NCBI RefSeq assembly: GCF_902459725.1
Contig: NZ_CABPSH010000004.1
Location: forward strand, 186,001 to 250,000
Direction of reading: 5' to 3'
Source of the DNA: Pandoraea eparura
GTDB taxonomy: Bacteria > Pseudomonadota > Gammaproteobacteria > Burkholderiales > Burkholderiaceae
Length of the DNA stretch: 64,000 nucleotides
This document shows positions 47,256 through 55,236 of the stretch, one piece after another. The translations under genes were made by a program, and so were the position numbers. The stretch's first letter is position 1, and the number at the start of each line of letters is the position of its first letter. The notes below the pieces were generated by a model, which was not told where the DNA came from, searched no databases, and saw only the letters and a list, made by a program, of their open reading frames with translations.

Positions 47256-48179
47256 TCATGCCCCAGGCGGCGGCGTCTCGTGAAGGCGACCCGCCACCTC
47301 GCGGCAAATCGTGACGAACGCCTGCACTAACGGGCTCGTGTCGTCGCGGCGCTTGGCCAGCAGCAGGGGCGTGTGGGCGTCAGGCTCACTAAGGTCCATG
47401 AAGCATGCCCCTTCGATCTGAATGCATCTCACGGCGGCTGGGAGGATTGCCACGCCCAGCCCGCTCGCCGCAAGCGCGACAATCGTCGTCGACTCACGGG
47501 CTTCCTGCACGACGCGCGGCGTAAACCCCGCGCGCTCGCACATCCGCCGTATTTTCCCGTCGATGGCCGTGCCGACATCGTGCGGATGCATGATGAACGC
47601 CTCGTTGGCCAGGTCGGCCATGGACAGGCTTGCGCGTCCCGATAGCGCATGTCCCTGGTGCAGCACGACCACCAGCGCTTCGTCGATCAACGTCTCGAAA
47701 CTCAATCCCGCTATCGGTGGCGCATCCTCCGCCTGGCGCACCAGGCCGATGTCGAGTGTGCGCTCGGTGAGCGCGTCTCGCTGCCGCTCGGACGGCAGTT
47801 CGCTCAACGTCAGCGTCACGCGCGGATAACGCTGGCGGTAGCCGGTGAGCACCCGCTTCATCAGATTCGTCATCGGCGCTGAGGTGGTGAAGGCGATGCG
47901 CAACTCCCCGGCATCGAGTCCGGCAATCTGTTGCACCTCCAGGCGTGCGGCTTCGGCGTCGGCGAGGATCTGTCGCGCCCGCACGAGAAACGTCCGTCCG
48001 GCGCTGGTCAGAAACACGCGCCGCTGCGAGCGCTCGAAAAGGGGAACCCCCAACTCGTCTTCCAACGCACGGATCTGCATGGACAACGGCGGCTGCCCGA
48101 TATTGAGCTTTTGCGCTGCACGGCTGAAGTGCAACGTGTCGGCGACGGCAACAAAGTAGCGGAGATGACGCAGTTCCAT
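47256..48179 (-). CDS. LysR-family transcriptional regulator
   Basis: A 307-residue LysR regulator. The helix-turn-helix is ELRHLRYFVAVADTLHFSRA, then QKLNIGQPPLSMQIRALEDE. The co-inducer domain starts near 92 with GELRIAFTTSAPM. It resembles the CbbR/BenM-like branch. It is divergent from the MFS transporter across a 131-bp AT-rich spacer, the usual layout for a regulator and its target. Confidence 0.92.
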   Translation of the reverse strand: MELRHLRYFVAVADTLHFSRAAQKLNIGQPPLSMQIRALEDELGVPLFERSQRRVFLTSAGRTFLVRARQILADAEAARLEVQQIAGLDAGELRIAFTTSAPMTNLMKRVLTGYRQRYPRVTLTLSELPSERQRDALTERTLDIGLVRQAEDAPPIAGLSFETLIDEALVVVLHQGHALSGRASLSMADLANEAFIMHPHDVGTAIDGKIRRMCERAGFTPRVVQEARESTTIVALAASGLGVAILPAAVRCIQIEGACFMDLSEPDAHTPLLLAKRRDDTSPLVQAFVTICREVAGRLHETPPPGA

Positions 48180-48204
48180 CGATCAGTCCTTGATTGATCC
48201 TTTT

Positions 48205-48263
48205 TATATATGGAAATATCACTTAAATATATATTGGACGTGGGGTAACGGCAAACCTATGAT
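48205..48263 (+). promoter_or_regulatory. AT-rich inverted repeat and promoter between LysR and MFS genes
   Basis: TATATAT (48205-48211) and ATATATA (48227-48233) flank a 15-bp centre, a good candidate for a LysR site. Immediately after it lies TTGGAC (48234-48239), an 18-bp spacer and TATGAT (48258-48263), a plausible promoter of the MFS gene. Confidence 0.55.
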
Positions 48264-48310
48264 GCGTTGTATACATTTCCCCCCAGGCTCGCGCGAGGCG
48301 ATCCAGCGTC

Positions 48311-49579
48311 ATGGCATCAACGAACTCTCTTCCTCTTCCCAACGGCCTGGCCGCAGGTAGCAACGCCCCGACCGCCAAACTTCCGGCGGGCGTGGCCCGC
48401 GGCACACGCGAGTACGCCATCATCAGTCGGGCGCTCTTTTTCGGCGGCTTTTCAACGTTTGCGCAGTTGTACTGCATGCAGTCGCTGTTGCCGCTGCTGA
48501 CCACCACGTTCGACATCACGCCGGCGCAGGCCAGTTGGTCGGTCTCGGGCGCCACGATGATGATGGCGCTCGGCCTGCTCGTGACGTGTGTTGCCGCCGA
48601 TCGTGTGAGCCGCAAGCGGATGATGACGGTTGCGCTGCTCAGTTCCTCGGTGCTGACCCTCGCGAGCGCCTTCTCCACCAACTTCGAGACGGTCGTGATT
48701 CTCGGTGCGCTCAAGGGCCTGGCGCTTTCCGGACTGCCGGCCATCGCGATGGCGTACCTGAGCGAGGAAATCGATCAGCGCTCGCTCGGCATGTCGATGG
48801 GGCTCTACATTGGCGGGAACATTCTCGGGGGCATGGCCGGGCGCGTGATGTCCGCGTTCATCGCCGACCTGTTCTCGTGGCGCGTCTCGGTGGCAGTGAT
48901 CGGGCTGGTCTGTCTGGCGATGGGGCTGGAGTTTGCTCGCAGCCTGCCGCATTCGCGTCGTTTTGCGCCGCGCGACATGACGGTGCGCGAAGCGATCGGA
49001 CATGCGCGCCGCCATCTGGCCGACCCGGCGCTGCTCGGCCTGTACCTGTTTGCCGGCCTGATGATGGGCAGCTTCGTGAGCGTCTACAACTATCTGGGCT
49101 TCCACCTGTCGGCGCCGCCGTTCCATCTGCCGCACGCCGCCATCGGGGCGATCTTCGCGATGTATCTGATCGGCGTGATCGGCTCGTTCATTGCGGGGCC
49201 GCTGTCGGACCGCGTGGGACGTCCCCGGCTGCTCTGGGGGCTGGTGGCATTGGCGCTGGTGGGGCTGATGATGCTGCTGGCGTCGCAGGTCATGGGGGTG
49301 GTGATCGGGCTGGCGATCTTGACGTTCGGCTTCTTTGGTGCGCACACCGTCGCGAGCAGTTGGGTCGGACGCCGCGCGACCGAAGGTCGGGCCATTGCCT
49401 CGGCACTGTACCTGTTTTTCTACTACATGGGCTCCAGCCTGCTCGGCAGCTACTCGGGCGTCATGCTCAAGTCGCACGGCTGGCATGGCGTGATTGCCCT
49501 GCTGGCCGTGGCGGTCGTGCTGTCGCTCGCCGTCGCGATCGCCATGCGCCGCGCTTACGGCAGCGCCAAGCCTCGCTGA
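48311..49579 (+). CDS. MFS transporter
   Basis: A 422-residue major facilitator protein with twelve hydrophobic segments after a 35-residue polar N-terminus. The intracellular loop motifs are AADRVSRKRMMTV near residue 100 and GPLSDRVGRPRLLWG near 295. It resembles the YnfM/arabinose efflux-like branch; the substrate is unknown. The divergent LysR gene probably controls it. Its stop codon directly abuts a broken SDR sequence, a likely recombination scar. Confidence 0.88.
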   Translation: MASTNSLPLPNGLAAGSNAPTAKLPAGVARGTREYAIISRALFFGGFSTFAQLYCMQSLLPLLTTTFDITPAQASWSVSGATMMMALGLLVTCVAADRVSRKRMMTVALLSSSVLTLASAFSTNFETVVILGALKGLALSGLPAIAMAYLSEEIDQRSLGMSMGLYIGGNILGGMAGRVMSAFIADLFSWRVSVAVIGLVCLAMGLEFARSLPHSRRFAPRDMTVREAIGHARRHLADPALLGLYLFAGLMMGSFVSVYNYLGFHLSAPPFHLPHAAIGAIFAMYLIGVIGSFIAGPLSDRVGRPRLLWGLVALALVGLMMLLASQVMGVVIGLAILTFGFFGAHTVASSWVGRRATEGRAIASALYLFFYYMGSSLLGSYSGVMLKSHGWHGVIALLAVAVVLSLAVAIAMRRAYGSAKPR

Positions 49580-49897
49580 TCGTTTCCCGGCACGGCAGTC
49601 TTCGCAGCGAGCCAGGCCGGACGGATCGGCTTGACGCGGACGCTTGCTGCCGGGTACGGTGCGCAAGATGTGCGTGTCAACGTCATGTTGTCGGGGACCG
49701 TGGACACGGAAATGTCTCGCGACATGAACGACACCCATGCATCGTAGGCGCTCGTGACGGGGCGGCATCCGCGCAAGCGCGTCGCGAAGCCTGAAGCACT
49801 GGCGCGTTCGGTGCTCTGCCTCACGCTGGACGAGTTGTCGTTCGTGACGGGCACGGCTGCGCTGGTGGATGGCGGTGCCTCGATCATGCGTACGTGA
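49580..49897 (+). pseudogene. Broken short-chain dehydrogenase (C-terminal fragment)
   Basis: The frame beginning at 49580 reads as the C-terminal part of an SDR: PGTAVFAASQAGRIGLTRTL, then GAQDVRVNVMLSGTVDTEM, and RSVLCLTLDELSFVTGTAAL with VDGGASIMRT at the end. The N-terminal half with the cofactor loop and the catalytic Tyr are missing. The Lys of YxxxK is replaced by Gln in FAASQAG. An in-frame TAG stands at 49745-49747. It begins one base after the MFS stop codon. Confidence 0.85.
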
Positions 49898-49972
49898 GTC
49901 CATTGGCGGTATCGCGTCGCTCGATACGGCGTGTCGCCATCTCAACGTCTTTCACGGAAAGGGAAATCCATC

Positions 49973-50764
49973 ATGGACCTGAATTTGAAGGGCAAACTCG
50001 CACTGGTCAGCGGCAGCACGGCCGGCATCGGTCTCGCCATTGCCGGCACACTGGCGCAAGAAGGCGCGCGCGTGATCGTCAATGGCCGCATCCAGTCATC
50101 GGTCGACGATGTGGTGACGCAACTGAGGGCGAACACTGGCGGCGACGTTTACGGATTTGCGGGCGACCTGAGCACGGCCGCGTCAGCGGACGAACTTGCG
50201 CGACGCTATCCGGGGGTGGAGATTCTGGTGAATAACCTGGGCATCTTCGAGCCCAAGTCGTTTGAAGCCATTCCCGACGAGGACTGGCAACGATTCTTCG
50301 ACGTCAATGTCTTGAGTGGCGTACGGTTGGCCCGCTTGTATCTGCCGGCGATGAGGCAGTCCAACTGGGGGCGCATTATTTTCATTTCGAGCGAAAGTGC
50401 CGTGCAGATTCCCACGGAAATGATCCACTACGGAATGACGAAAACTGCGCAGCTTGCCGTCTCGCGTGGGCTGGCCGAGGCCGTTGCCGGCACGGGCATT
50501 ACCGTCAACAGCATTCTGCCGGGGCCGACGAAATCGCGGGGTGTGGGTGAATTCGTGGAGACGCTTGCAAAGGCCGACGGCAAATCGTTTGAAGCGTTCG
50601 AGAAAGAATTCTTCGAGACGGTTCGCCCGACCTCGCTCATCAAGCGATTTACCTCGCCGCAGGAAATTGCGTCCCTCGTGGCCTATATCGCCAGTCCGCT
50701 GGCATCGGCCACGACCGGTGCGGCGTTGCGAGCCGACGGGGGCGTGATCAAGAGCGCCTTCTAG
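49973..50764 (+). CDS. SDR-family oxidoreductase
   Basis: A 263-residue short-chain dehydrogenase. The cofactor loop is ALVSGSTAGIGLAIAGTLA near residue 11, followed by NNLGIFEPKSF near 85. The catalytic site has ISSESAVQ and MIHYGMTKTAQLAVSRGL (YxxxK intact). It ends in GAALRADGGVIKSAF. A GGAAAGGGAAA region precedes ATG 49973. The sequence is clearly different from the broken SDR upstream, so this is not a simple duplicate. The substrate is unknown. Confidence 0.9.
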   Translation: MDLNLKGKLALVSGSTAGIGLAIAGTLAQEGARVIVNGRIQSSVDDVVTQLRANTGGDVYGFAGDLSTAASADELARRYPGVEILVNNLGIFEPKSFEAIPDEDWQRFFDVNVLSGVRLARLYLPAMRQSNWGRIIFISSESAVQIPTEMIHYGMTKTAQLAVSRGLAEAVAGTGITVNSILPGPTKSRGVGEFVETLAKADGKSFEAFEKEFFETVRPTSLIKRFTSPQEIASLVAYIASPLASATTGAALRADGGVIKSAF

Positions 50765-50864
50765 GTCTGCGCCGGCATTGCGGCCGGCTTTTCCCGTGTT
50801 TTCCCGATGCGTGTTTGGAGGGGGGCGTTGACGTTGGGGGCTGGAGGCGGCCGCAATGCGGCAC

Positions 50865-50939
50865 GCCTCCATGCACGACGCCTCCATGCACGACGCCTCC
50901 ATGCACGACGCCTCCATGCACGACGCCTCCATGCACGAC
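50865..50939. repeat. Five perfect 15-bp tandem repeats
   Basis: Unit GCCTCCATGCACGAC repeated five times without change, in the convergent gap between the SDR gene (ends 50764) and the RidA gene (ends 50966). The unit is a multiple of three, so frames stay open across it, but no gene uses it. Perfect identity suggests recent expansion, a likely strain-variable locus. Confidence 0.95.
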
Positions 50940-50965
50940 GCCATCAGGCGGTCATCGCACGCTCG

Positions 50966-51421
50966 TCAGGCGAGTTCGGCGATCAGCTCGATTTCGACGC
51001 ACGCGCCCAGCGGGATCTGCGCGACGCCGAATGCCGAACGCGCATGCTTGCCGGCATCGCCGAAGACTTCGGCGATCAGTTCCGACGCGCCGTTCGTCAC
51101 CAGATGCTGGTCGGTGAAGTCCTGCGTCGAATTGACCAGGCTCATCAGCTTCACGACGCGCTTGACCTTGTTCAGGTCGCCCGTGTGCGCGTGCAGCGTG
51201 GCGATCAGCTCGATGGCGACGGCACGCGCCGCGGCCTTGCCTTCGTCGACGCTCACGTCCTGGCCGAGCTTGCCGGTCCAGATCTTGCCATCCTTCTTCG
51301 GCAGGTGGCCCGAGAGGAAAACGGTGTTGCCGGTCTGCGCGCTCATCACGTAGGCGGCGGCAGGCGCGCCCGCGGTCGGCAGTTCGATACCCAGTTGCTT
51401 CAATTTGTCATAGACGGACAT
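50966..51421 (-). CDS. RidA/YjgF family protein
   Basis: A 151-residue member of the RidA family, which hydrolyses reactive enamine/imine products of PLP enzymes. Family stretches are NTVFLSGHLPKKDGKIWTGK near residue 32, and GKHARSAFGVAQIPLGACVEIEL at the end, here in part as ARSAFGVAQIPLGACVEIE, with the conserved Arg. It lies downstream of a PLP aminotransferase gene on the same strand, which fits its detoxifying role. Confidence 0.9.
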   Translation of the reverse strand: MSVYDKLKQLGIELPTAGAPAAAYVMSAQTGNTVFLSGHLPKKDGKIWTGKLGQDVSVDEGKAAARAVAIELIATLHAHTGDLNKVKRVVKLMSLVNSTQDFTDQHLVTNGASELIAEVFGDAGKHARSAFGVAQIPLGACVEIELIAELA

Positions 51422-51512
51422 GTACGGCTTCCTTGCAGAGGCGTTGAATCGGACCGAACCATCGGTTCGAAAGGTGAGGTGAGAGGCTGGTGTGGCGATT
51501 TTGACCTATCGC

Positions 51513-51572
51513 GTCGATCACGTCGATCACGTCGATCGCCACAGCGCCCAGCCTGGCGCACCGCCAGGCTGG
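51513..51572 (-). repeat. 9-bp repeats and an 11-bp-arm hairpin after the aminotransferase gene
   Basis: GTCGATCAC occurs twice (51513, 51522), then GTCGATCGC at 51531. Next to it, CCAGCCTGGCG (51548-51558) and CGCCAGGCTGG (51562-51572) form a perfect hairpin with a 3-nt loop, 18 bp after the aminotransferase stop. With no T run it is a Rho-aided terminator or a processing signal. Confidence 0.6.
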
Positions 51573-51589
51573 CGGAAACGGCCAACGCG

Positions 51590-52780
51590 TCAGGCAGCGC
51601 GCCGCGCGAGCGCTTCGGCGACGAGCGCCCCAAGGCGCGCAACGCCGACCTCGATCTTCTCGGGCGGCACCGTGACGAACGACAGCCGGAGCGTATTCGC
51701 GGGCGGCGTGCCGACATAGAACGGCGCGCCGGGCACGAACGCCACATTCTGCGCAATCGCTTTTTCCAGCAACAGCATGGTGTCGATGCCGGCGGGCAAT
51801 GTCAACCAGATGAACATGCCGCCGGCCGGCGGGGTCCAGGTGGTGCCTGTCGGCATGTGCTTCGCCAGCGAGGCCAGCATGGCGTTGGCCTGCGCGGCGT
51901 AGAGCGTGCGGATCGATGGGATGTGCGTGTCGAGGAAGCCGTCCTTCACAACCTCGTAGGCGATACGCTGCGTGAGGCTCGGCGTGTGCAGATCGGCGGC
52001 CTGCTTGGCCTGCACGAGCTTGGCGATCACCGCCTGCGGGCCGATGATGAATCCCAGGCGCAGTCCTGGCGCGAGCACCTTCGAGAAAGACCCCATGTAA
52101 AGCACGTGCTCCGGAGCGAGCGACATGAGGCTTGGCAGGCGCTGACCTTCGTAGTCGAGTTCGCCGTAGGGATCGTCTTCGATGATCGCCAGACCGTCGC
52201 GCTTGGCCACAGCGGCCAGCGCTTCGCGGCGCGCCATCGGCAGACGGCGTCCGGTCGGGTTCTGAAAGTTGGGCATGGCGTATAGGAAGCGCGCCCCCTT
52301 CGTCTGCTCGGGCGTGAGCGCCTCGGGCAGCAAGCCATGCTCGTCGGTGGGCACCGGCACATACGTCGGGGCGAACAGCGAGAACGATTGCAGCGCACCC
52401 AGGTAGCTCGGCGCTTCGACGAGCACGCGGCTGCCTTCGTCGATGAAAATCTTGCCGATCAGATCGAGGCCCTGTTGCGACCCCGTGGTGATCAGTACAT
52501 TCTCGGGGGCGAGCGTCAGGCCGTCGCGCGAGTAGCGTTTCGCGATCCATTCGCGCAGCGGGGCGAAGCCTTCGGTGGCGCTGTATTGCAAGGCGGCCTG
52601 CGGCGATTCGGTCAGCACGCGCTCGGCGGCCGTACGCATGCGCTCGATGGGGAAGGTCGCGGGCGACGGCAGGCCGCCGGCGAACGAGATGACGTCCGGG
52701 CGCTCCGTGACCTTGAGGATTTCGCGAATCGCCGAGCTGGTCAGATGGCGGGCACGTTCGGAATATTGCCAATCATGCAT
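51590..52780 (-). CDS. PLP-dependent aminotransferase (class I/II)
   Basis: A 396-residue fold-type I aminotransferase. The N-terminus has SSAIREILKVTERPDVISFA and GGLPSPATFP, typical of the LysN/aromatic aminotransferase group. The PLP region has ITTGSQQGLDLIGKIF near residue 95, NFQNPTGRRL near 172, and the Schiff-base Lys in YMGSFSKVLAPGLRLGF near 235. The donor and acceptor are unknown; 2-aminoadipate or aromatic amino acids are family guesses. It lies 168 bp upstream of the RidA gene on the same strand. Confidence 0.9.
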   Translation of the reverse strand: MHDWQYSERARHLTSSAIREILKVTERPDVISFAGGLPSPATFPIERMRTAAERVLTESPQAALQYSATEGFAPLREWIAKRYSRDGLTLAPENVLITTGSQQGLDLIGKIFIDEGSRVLVEAPSYLGALQSFSLFAPTYVPVPTDEHGLLPEALTPEQTKGARFLYAMPNFQNPTGRRLPMARREALAAVAKRDGLAIIEDDPYGELDYEGQRLPSLMSLAPEHVLYMGSFSKVLAPGLRLGFIIGPQAVIAKLVQAKQAADLHTPSLTQRIAYEVVKDGFLDTHIPSIRTLYAAQANAMLASLAKHMPTGTTWTPPAGGMFIWLTLPAGIDTMLLLEKAIAQNVAFVPGAPFYVGTPPANTLRLSFVTVPPEKIEVGVARLGALVAEALARRAA

Positions 52781-52921
52781 GAGGGTCTCGCTTTGAGAAA
52801 GCGGCCGGATCGAGCGGCCGCGAGTATCGGGCGTTGCGTGTGCCGAGCGCGTGGGGGCAGGCGCAAACGCCGGGGGGCAGACGTGTCGCGGCGCAGGGAT
52901 CGCATGCGCCGTGACGCGTCT

Positions 52922-53818
52922 TCAGACCGGTTTGCCCGTGAGTCGCGAGGCGCCGATCTTCATGTGCTTGCCGAGTGCGATGGTCAGGACGACGCCGGCG
53001 GCGAAGAGCCAAGTTGCCGTGTCGACGTGTTCGCCGAAAAAGAGGGCGGACAGCGCAATCGTGAAGAAAATCTGCAGCAATTGTACTTGGCCCACGCGTG
53101 CGATGCCGCCCATGGCCAGACCGGCATACCAGGCGAAGAAGCCGATGAATTGCGAGAACAGGGTGACATAGGCGAACGCGCCCCATGCCTTGCCGCTGAC
53201 GGGCCACGGCTGGTGCCATGCTAGCCAGCCCACCGGCAGCACCAGCACCGGCGCCGACACCACGAGCGCCCAGCAGATCACCTGCCAGCCGCCCATCTCG
53301 CGGGCGAGCTTGCCGCCTTCGGCATAGCCCAGCGCACCGATGACCACCGCGAGCAGCATCAGCCCGTCGGCGGCGTGCAGGCTGCCGCCCCCGGCGCGCA
53401 GCGCGAAGGCAATCACCAGCACGCTGCCAACGAGGGCGCAGCCCCAGAACCCGCGCGACGGCCGTTCCCCGCCAAGCCAATAGGCGTAGATCGCGACACA
53501 GAACGGCTGCAAGCCGTTGACGACCGCGCCGTGCGACGCGGGAATCGTCTTCATCGCCCAAGCCGAGAACACCGGGAACGCGATGATCACGCCCAGCGAA
53601 GTGATCGCGAGACTCTTAATCTGACGACGCGTAGGCCACGCCTCACGACGCCACCAGAGCAGCGCGCCCGCAAACACGGAGGCGACCAGCGCGCGCCCCA
53701 GTCCGTTGAGCAGCGGGTTGACTTCCGCGACGACGATGCGTGTCATCGGCAACGTCAGGCTGAAGATCAGCACGCCGATCAGTCCGATCAGCATGCCCCG
53801 GGATTCGCGCGAATTCAT
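52922..53818 (-). CDS. DMT superfamily (EamA) transporter
   Basis: A 298-residue membrane protein with ten predicted helices in two EamA repeats (about 8-140 and 155-285). Stretches include FSLTLPMTRIVVAEVNPLLN, with a proline pair typical of the family, and SAWAMKTIPASHGAVVNGLQ. Relatives export amino acids and metabolites. ATG 53818 gives the normal N-terminus. It shares the strand of the aminotransferase and RidA genes, so it may export a related amino acid (inference). Confidence 0.87.
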   Translation of the reverse strand: MNSRESRGMLIGLIGVLIFSLTLPMTRIVVAEVNPLLNGLGRALVASVFAGALLWWRREAWPTRRQIKSLAITSLGVIIAFPVFSAWAMKTIPASHGAVVNGLQPFCVAIYAYWLGGERPSRGFWGCALVGSVLVIAFALRAGGGSLHAADGLMLLAVVIGALGYAEGGKLAREMGGWQVICWALVVSAPVLVLPVGWLAWHQPWPVSGKAWGAFAYVTLFSQFIGFFAWYAGLAMGGIARVGQVQLLQIFFTIALSALFFGEHVDTATWLFAAGVVLTIALGKHMKIGASRLTGKPV

Positions 53819-53891
53819 GGTGTCGCCTCGTGTGTCTCGTTCTGGTTCATCCGCCCGCCCTGCGGTGCGCCGGGCGTTCGGTACAACGGGC

Positions 53892-54578
53892 CTAGCGCAG
53901 CGTGCGCGGGCCGTCAGGCGTGTCGATTTCCGCGGCGAGCGACGGCTCGACCAGCGTGGCTTCGACATTGAGAAGCGTGTCAGCCCCAAGCCACTGCAAC
54001 TGCGCCTGGATCGCTGCCGCTTGCGGATGGAAGCCGCGCAATGCGGTGACGGCACAATCGGCGCTCGGCAGCGCATCGCTTGGGTGTTGCGCCGCGTCCC
54101 ATTGAATCAGTGTCGGCAGGAGACCTTGTCCGGCGCCTTGCCAGGCGGGCAGGCTGCCGTCGTCGGGCACGCCGATCTGCCACGACAACGCGCCGCGCTG
54201 CATCGCCATGACCGGAGCCAGCCGCTGCGGATACTGGGCCTGCCAGCGCGGCAACGAGCGCGGACGATCCACGCGCGCCACCCAGTGCGCAAGGTACGGT
54301 CCGCGAGCGAGGCGCGCCTGCACGGCGTCGTCGTCGAGGCCGAACCAGCGCGGGCGGCTCGGCGGCGGGGCCTGCGGATCGATGGCGATGATCTCGAGAT
54401 AGGCACCTCCCCACAGCCCCAGCAAACTGTTGTGCGTGCCCATGCGCGTGTGCTTGCCGCCACGCTGCGGCACGACCTCGGTGAGGCCGAGCTGCGCGAT
54501 GACGTGGGCTTCGCCCGCCTCCAGCGTCTGCGCGGCAACGACGAGATGATCCAGTTTCAGGGCGTGGGGTGCGGTCAT
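53892..54578 (-). CDS. Glyoxalase-like (VOC fold) protein
   Basis: A 228-residue protein of the glyoxalase-like domain family. It starts KLDHLVVAAQTLEAGEAHV and has GGKHTRMGTHNSLLGLWGGA, then YLEIIAIDPQAPPPSRPRWF. The C-terminal half repeats the fold. The metal-binding residues and substrate are not clear. ATG 54578 was chosen over 54596 on the family N-terminus. It lies 54 bp after the DUF2917 gene and 73 bp before the transporter gene on the same strand. Confidence 0.8.
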   Translation of the reverse strand: MTAPHALKLDHLVVAAQTLEAGEAHVIAQLGLTEVVPQRGGKHTRMGTHNSLLGLWGGAYLEIIAIDPQAPPPSRPRWFGLDDDAVQARLARGPYLAHWVARVDRPRSLPRWQAQYPQRLAPVMAMQRGALSWQIGVPDDGSLPAWQGAGQGLLPTLIQWDAAQHPSDALPSADCAVTALRGFHPQAAAIQAQLQWLGADTLLNVEATLVEPSLAAEIDTPDGPRTLR

Positions 54579-54632
54579 GGCGGGTTCCGGCGGCAAAATC
54601 GATAGCTTACTCCGCCTCGTTCCTTCCTCGGG

Positions 54633-54986
54633 TCATCCACGCGAGAGTCGCGTCATCGTCCGATTGGCCATGCGCACGGCGACATCGCGCCACGCCAGTC
54701 GCCAACCGACGCGCGGGGCGGGCTTGCCGGCGAACACAGAGCGTGCCGTCGCCGGCTGGCTCACGCGCAGACGTGCGCCGTCTTCCCACGTGCCGAGCCA
54801 TACGCGCTGACCGGCTCGCATCTCGAAACTCTCGCCGGCGTGCAACCAATGGTCGGCGGGCTCGCCTTCCACGGTCAGCCACAGGACGCCTTGCAGCACC
54901 TGAAGCGATTGCGGTAGCTCGGCAGCCGGGGCCTGCCAGAAGACGGTCTGTCCCGGGTCCAGTTCGAAGAGTCGGATTTCACGCAT
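54633..54986 (-). CDS. DUF2917 protein
   Basis: A 117-residue protein of the DUF2917 family, a small cupin-like beta protein: VLQGVLWLTVEGEPADHWLH and AGESFEMRAGQRVWLG. A GGAG ribosome site lies 7 bp ahead of ATG 54986, which rules out the upstream GTG at 55010. It is divergent from the MocR gene, and the CGGTACAG boxes lie between the two starts, so it may belong to the MocR regulon. Confidence 0.8.
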   Translation of the reverse strand: MREIRLFELDPGQTVFWQAPAAELPQSLQVLQGVLWLTVEGEPADHWLHAGESFEMRAGQRVWLGTWEDGARLRVSQPATARSVFAGKPAPRVGWRLAWRDVAVRMANRTMTRLSRG

Positions 54987-55025
54987 GGCGGTCTCCAGTT
55001 GAGAGGACACTTTATCGGTTAATCC

Positions 55026-55103
55026 CGGTACAGTACCGGTACAGATGGCAAAGTAATCTTCGGTACAGTTCGGGATTGACAGGGATTTTGGCAGGCGTAC
55101 AGT
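55026..55103 (+). promoter_or_regulatory. MocR-type operator boxes and mocR promoter
   Basis: Three copies of CGGTACAG lie at 55026, 55037 and 55061, and a partial copy CGTACAG at 55096. A perfect -35 TTGACA (55076-55081), a 16-bp spacer and TACAGT (55098-55103) form a promoter for the plus-strand gene. The partial copy overlaps the -10. Direct repeats of this kind are the usual binding sites of GntR/MocR proteins. Confidence 0.7.
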
Positions 55104-55121
55104 GGCGACCGATGCGTAACG

Positions 55122-55148
55122 CCCGGCATACCCGGCATACCTGGTGTA
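55122..55148. repeat. 9-bp tandem repeats in the mocR leader
   Basis: CCCGGCATA occurs twice head to tail (55122, 55131), then a degenerate CCTGGTGTA (55140). They lie between the promoter and the mocR start. Confidence 0.6.
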
Positions 55149-55236
55149 CCCGAAATTCCGAACCGCCGCGTAGCCGCCAACGCAGCAGACACTTTGACCG
55201 CGACGCGCCAGTCACATTGGCCCAGGTGGATAGACG

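Noticed and set aside
50865-50939. CRISPR array
   Set aside because: The units are 15 bp, directly adjoining and without spacers; no cas genes are present.
50856-51353. A frame encoding MHDAS pentapeptide repeats
   Set aside because: The repeat is open only because its unit is 15 bp; the rest of the frame is antisense to the RidA gene and there is no ribosome site.
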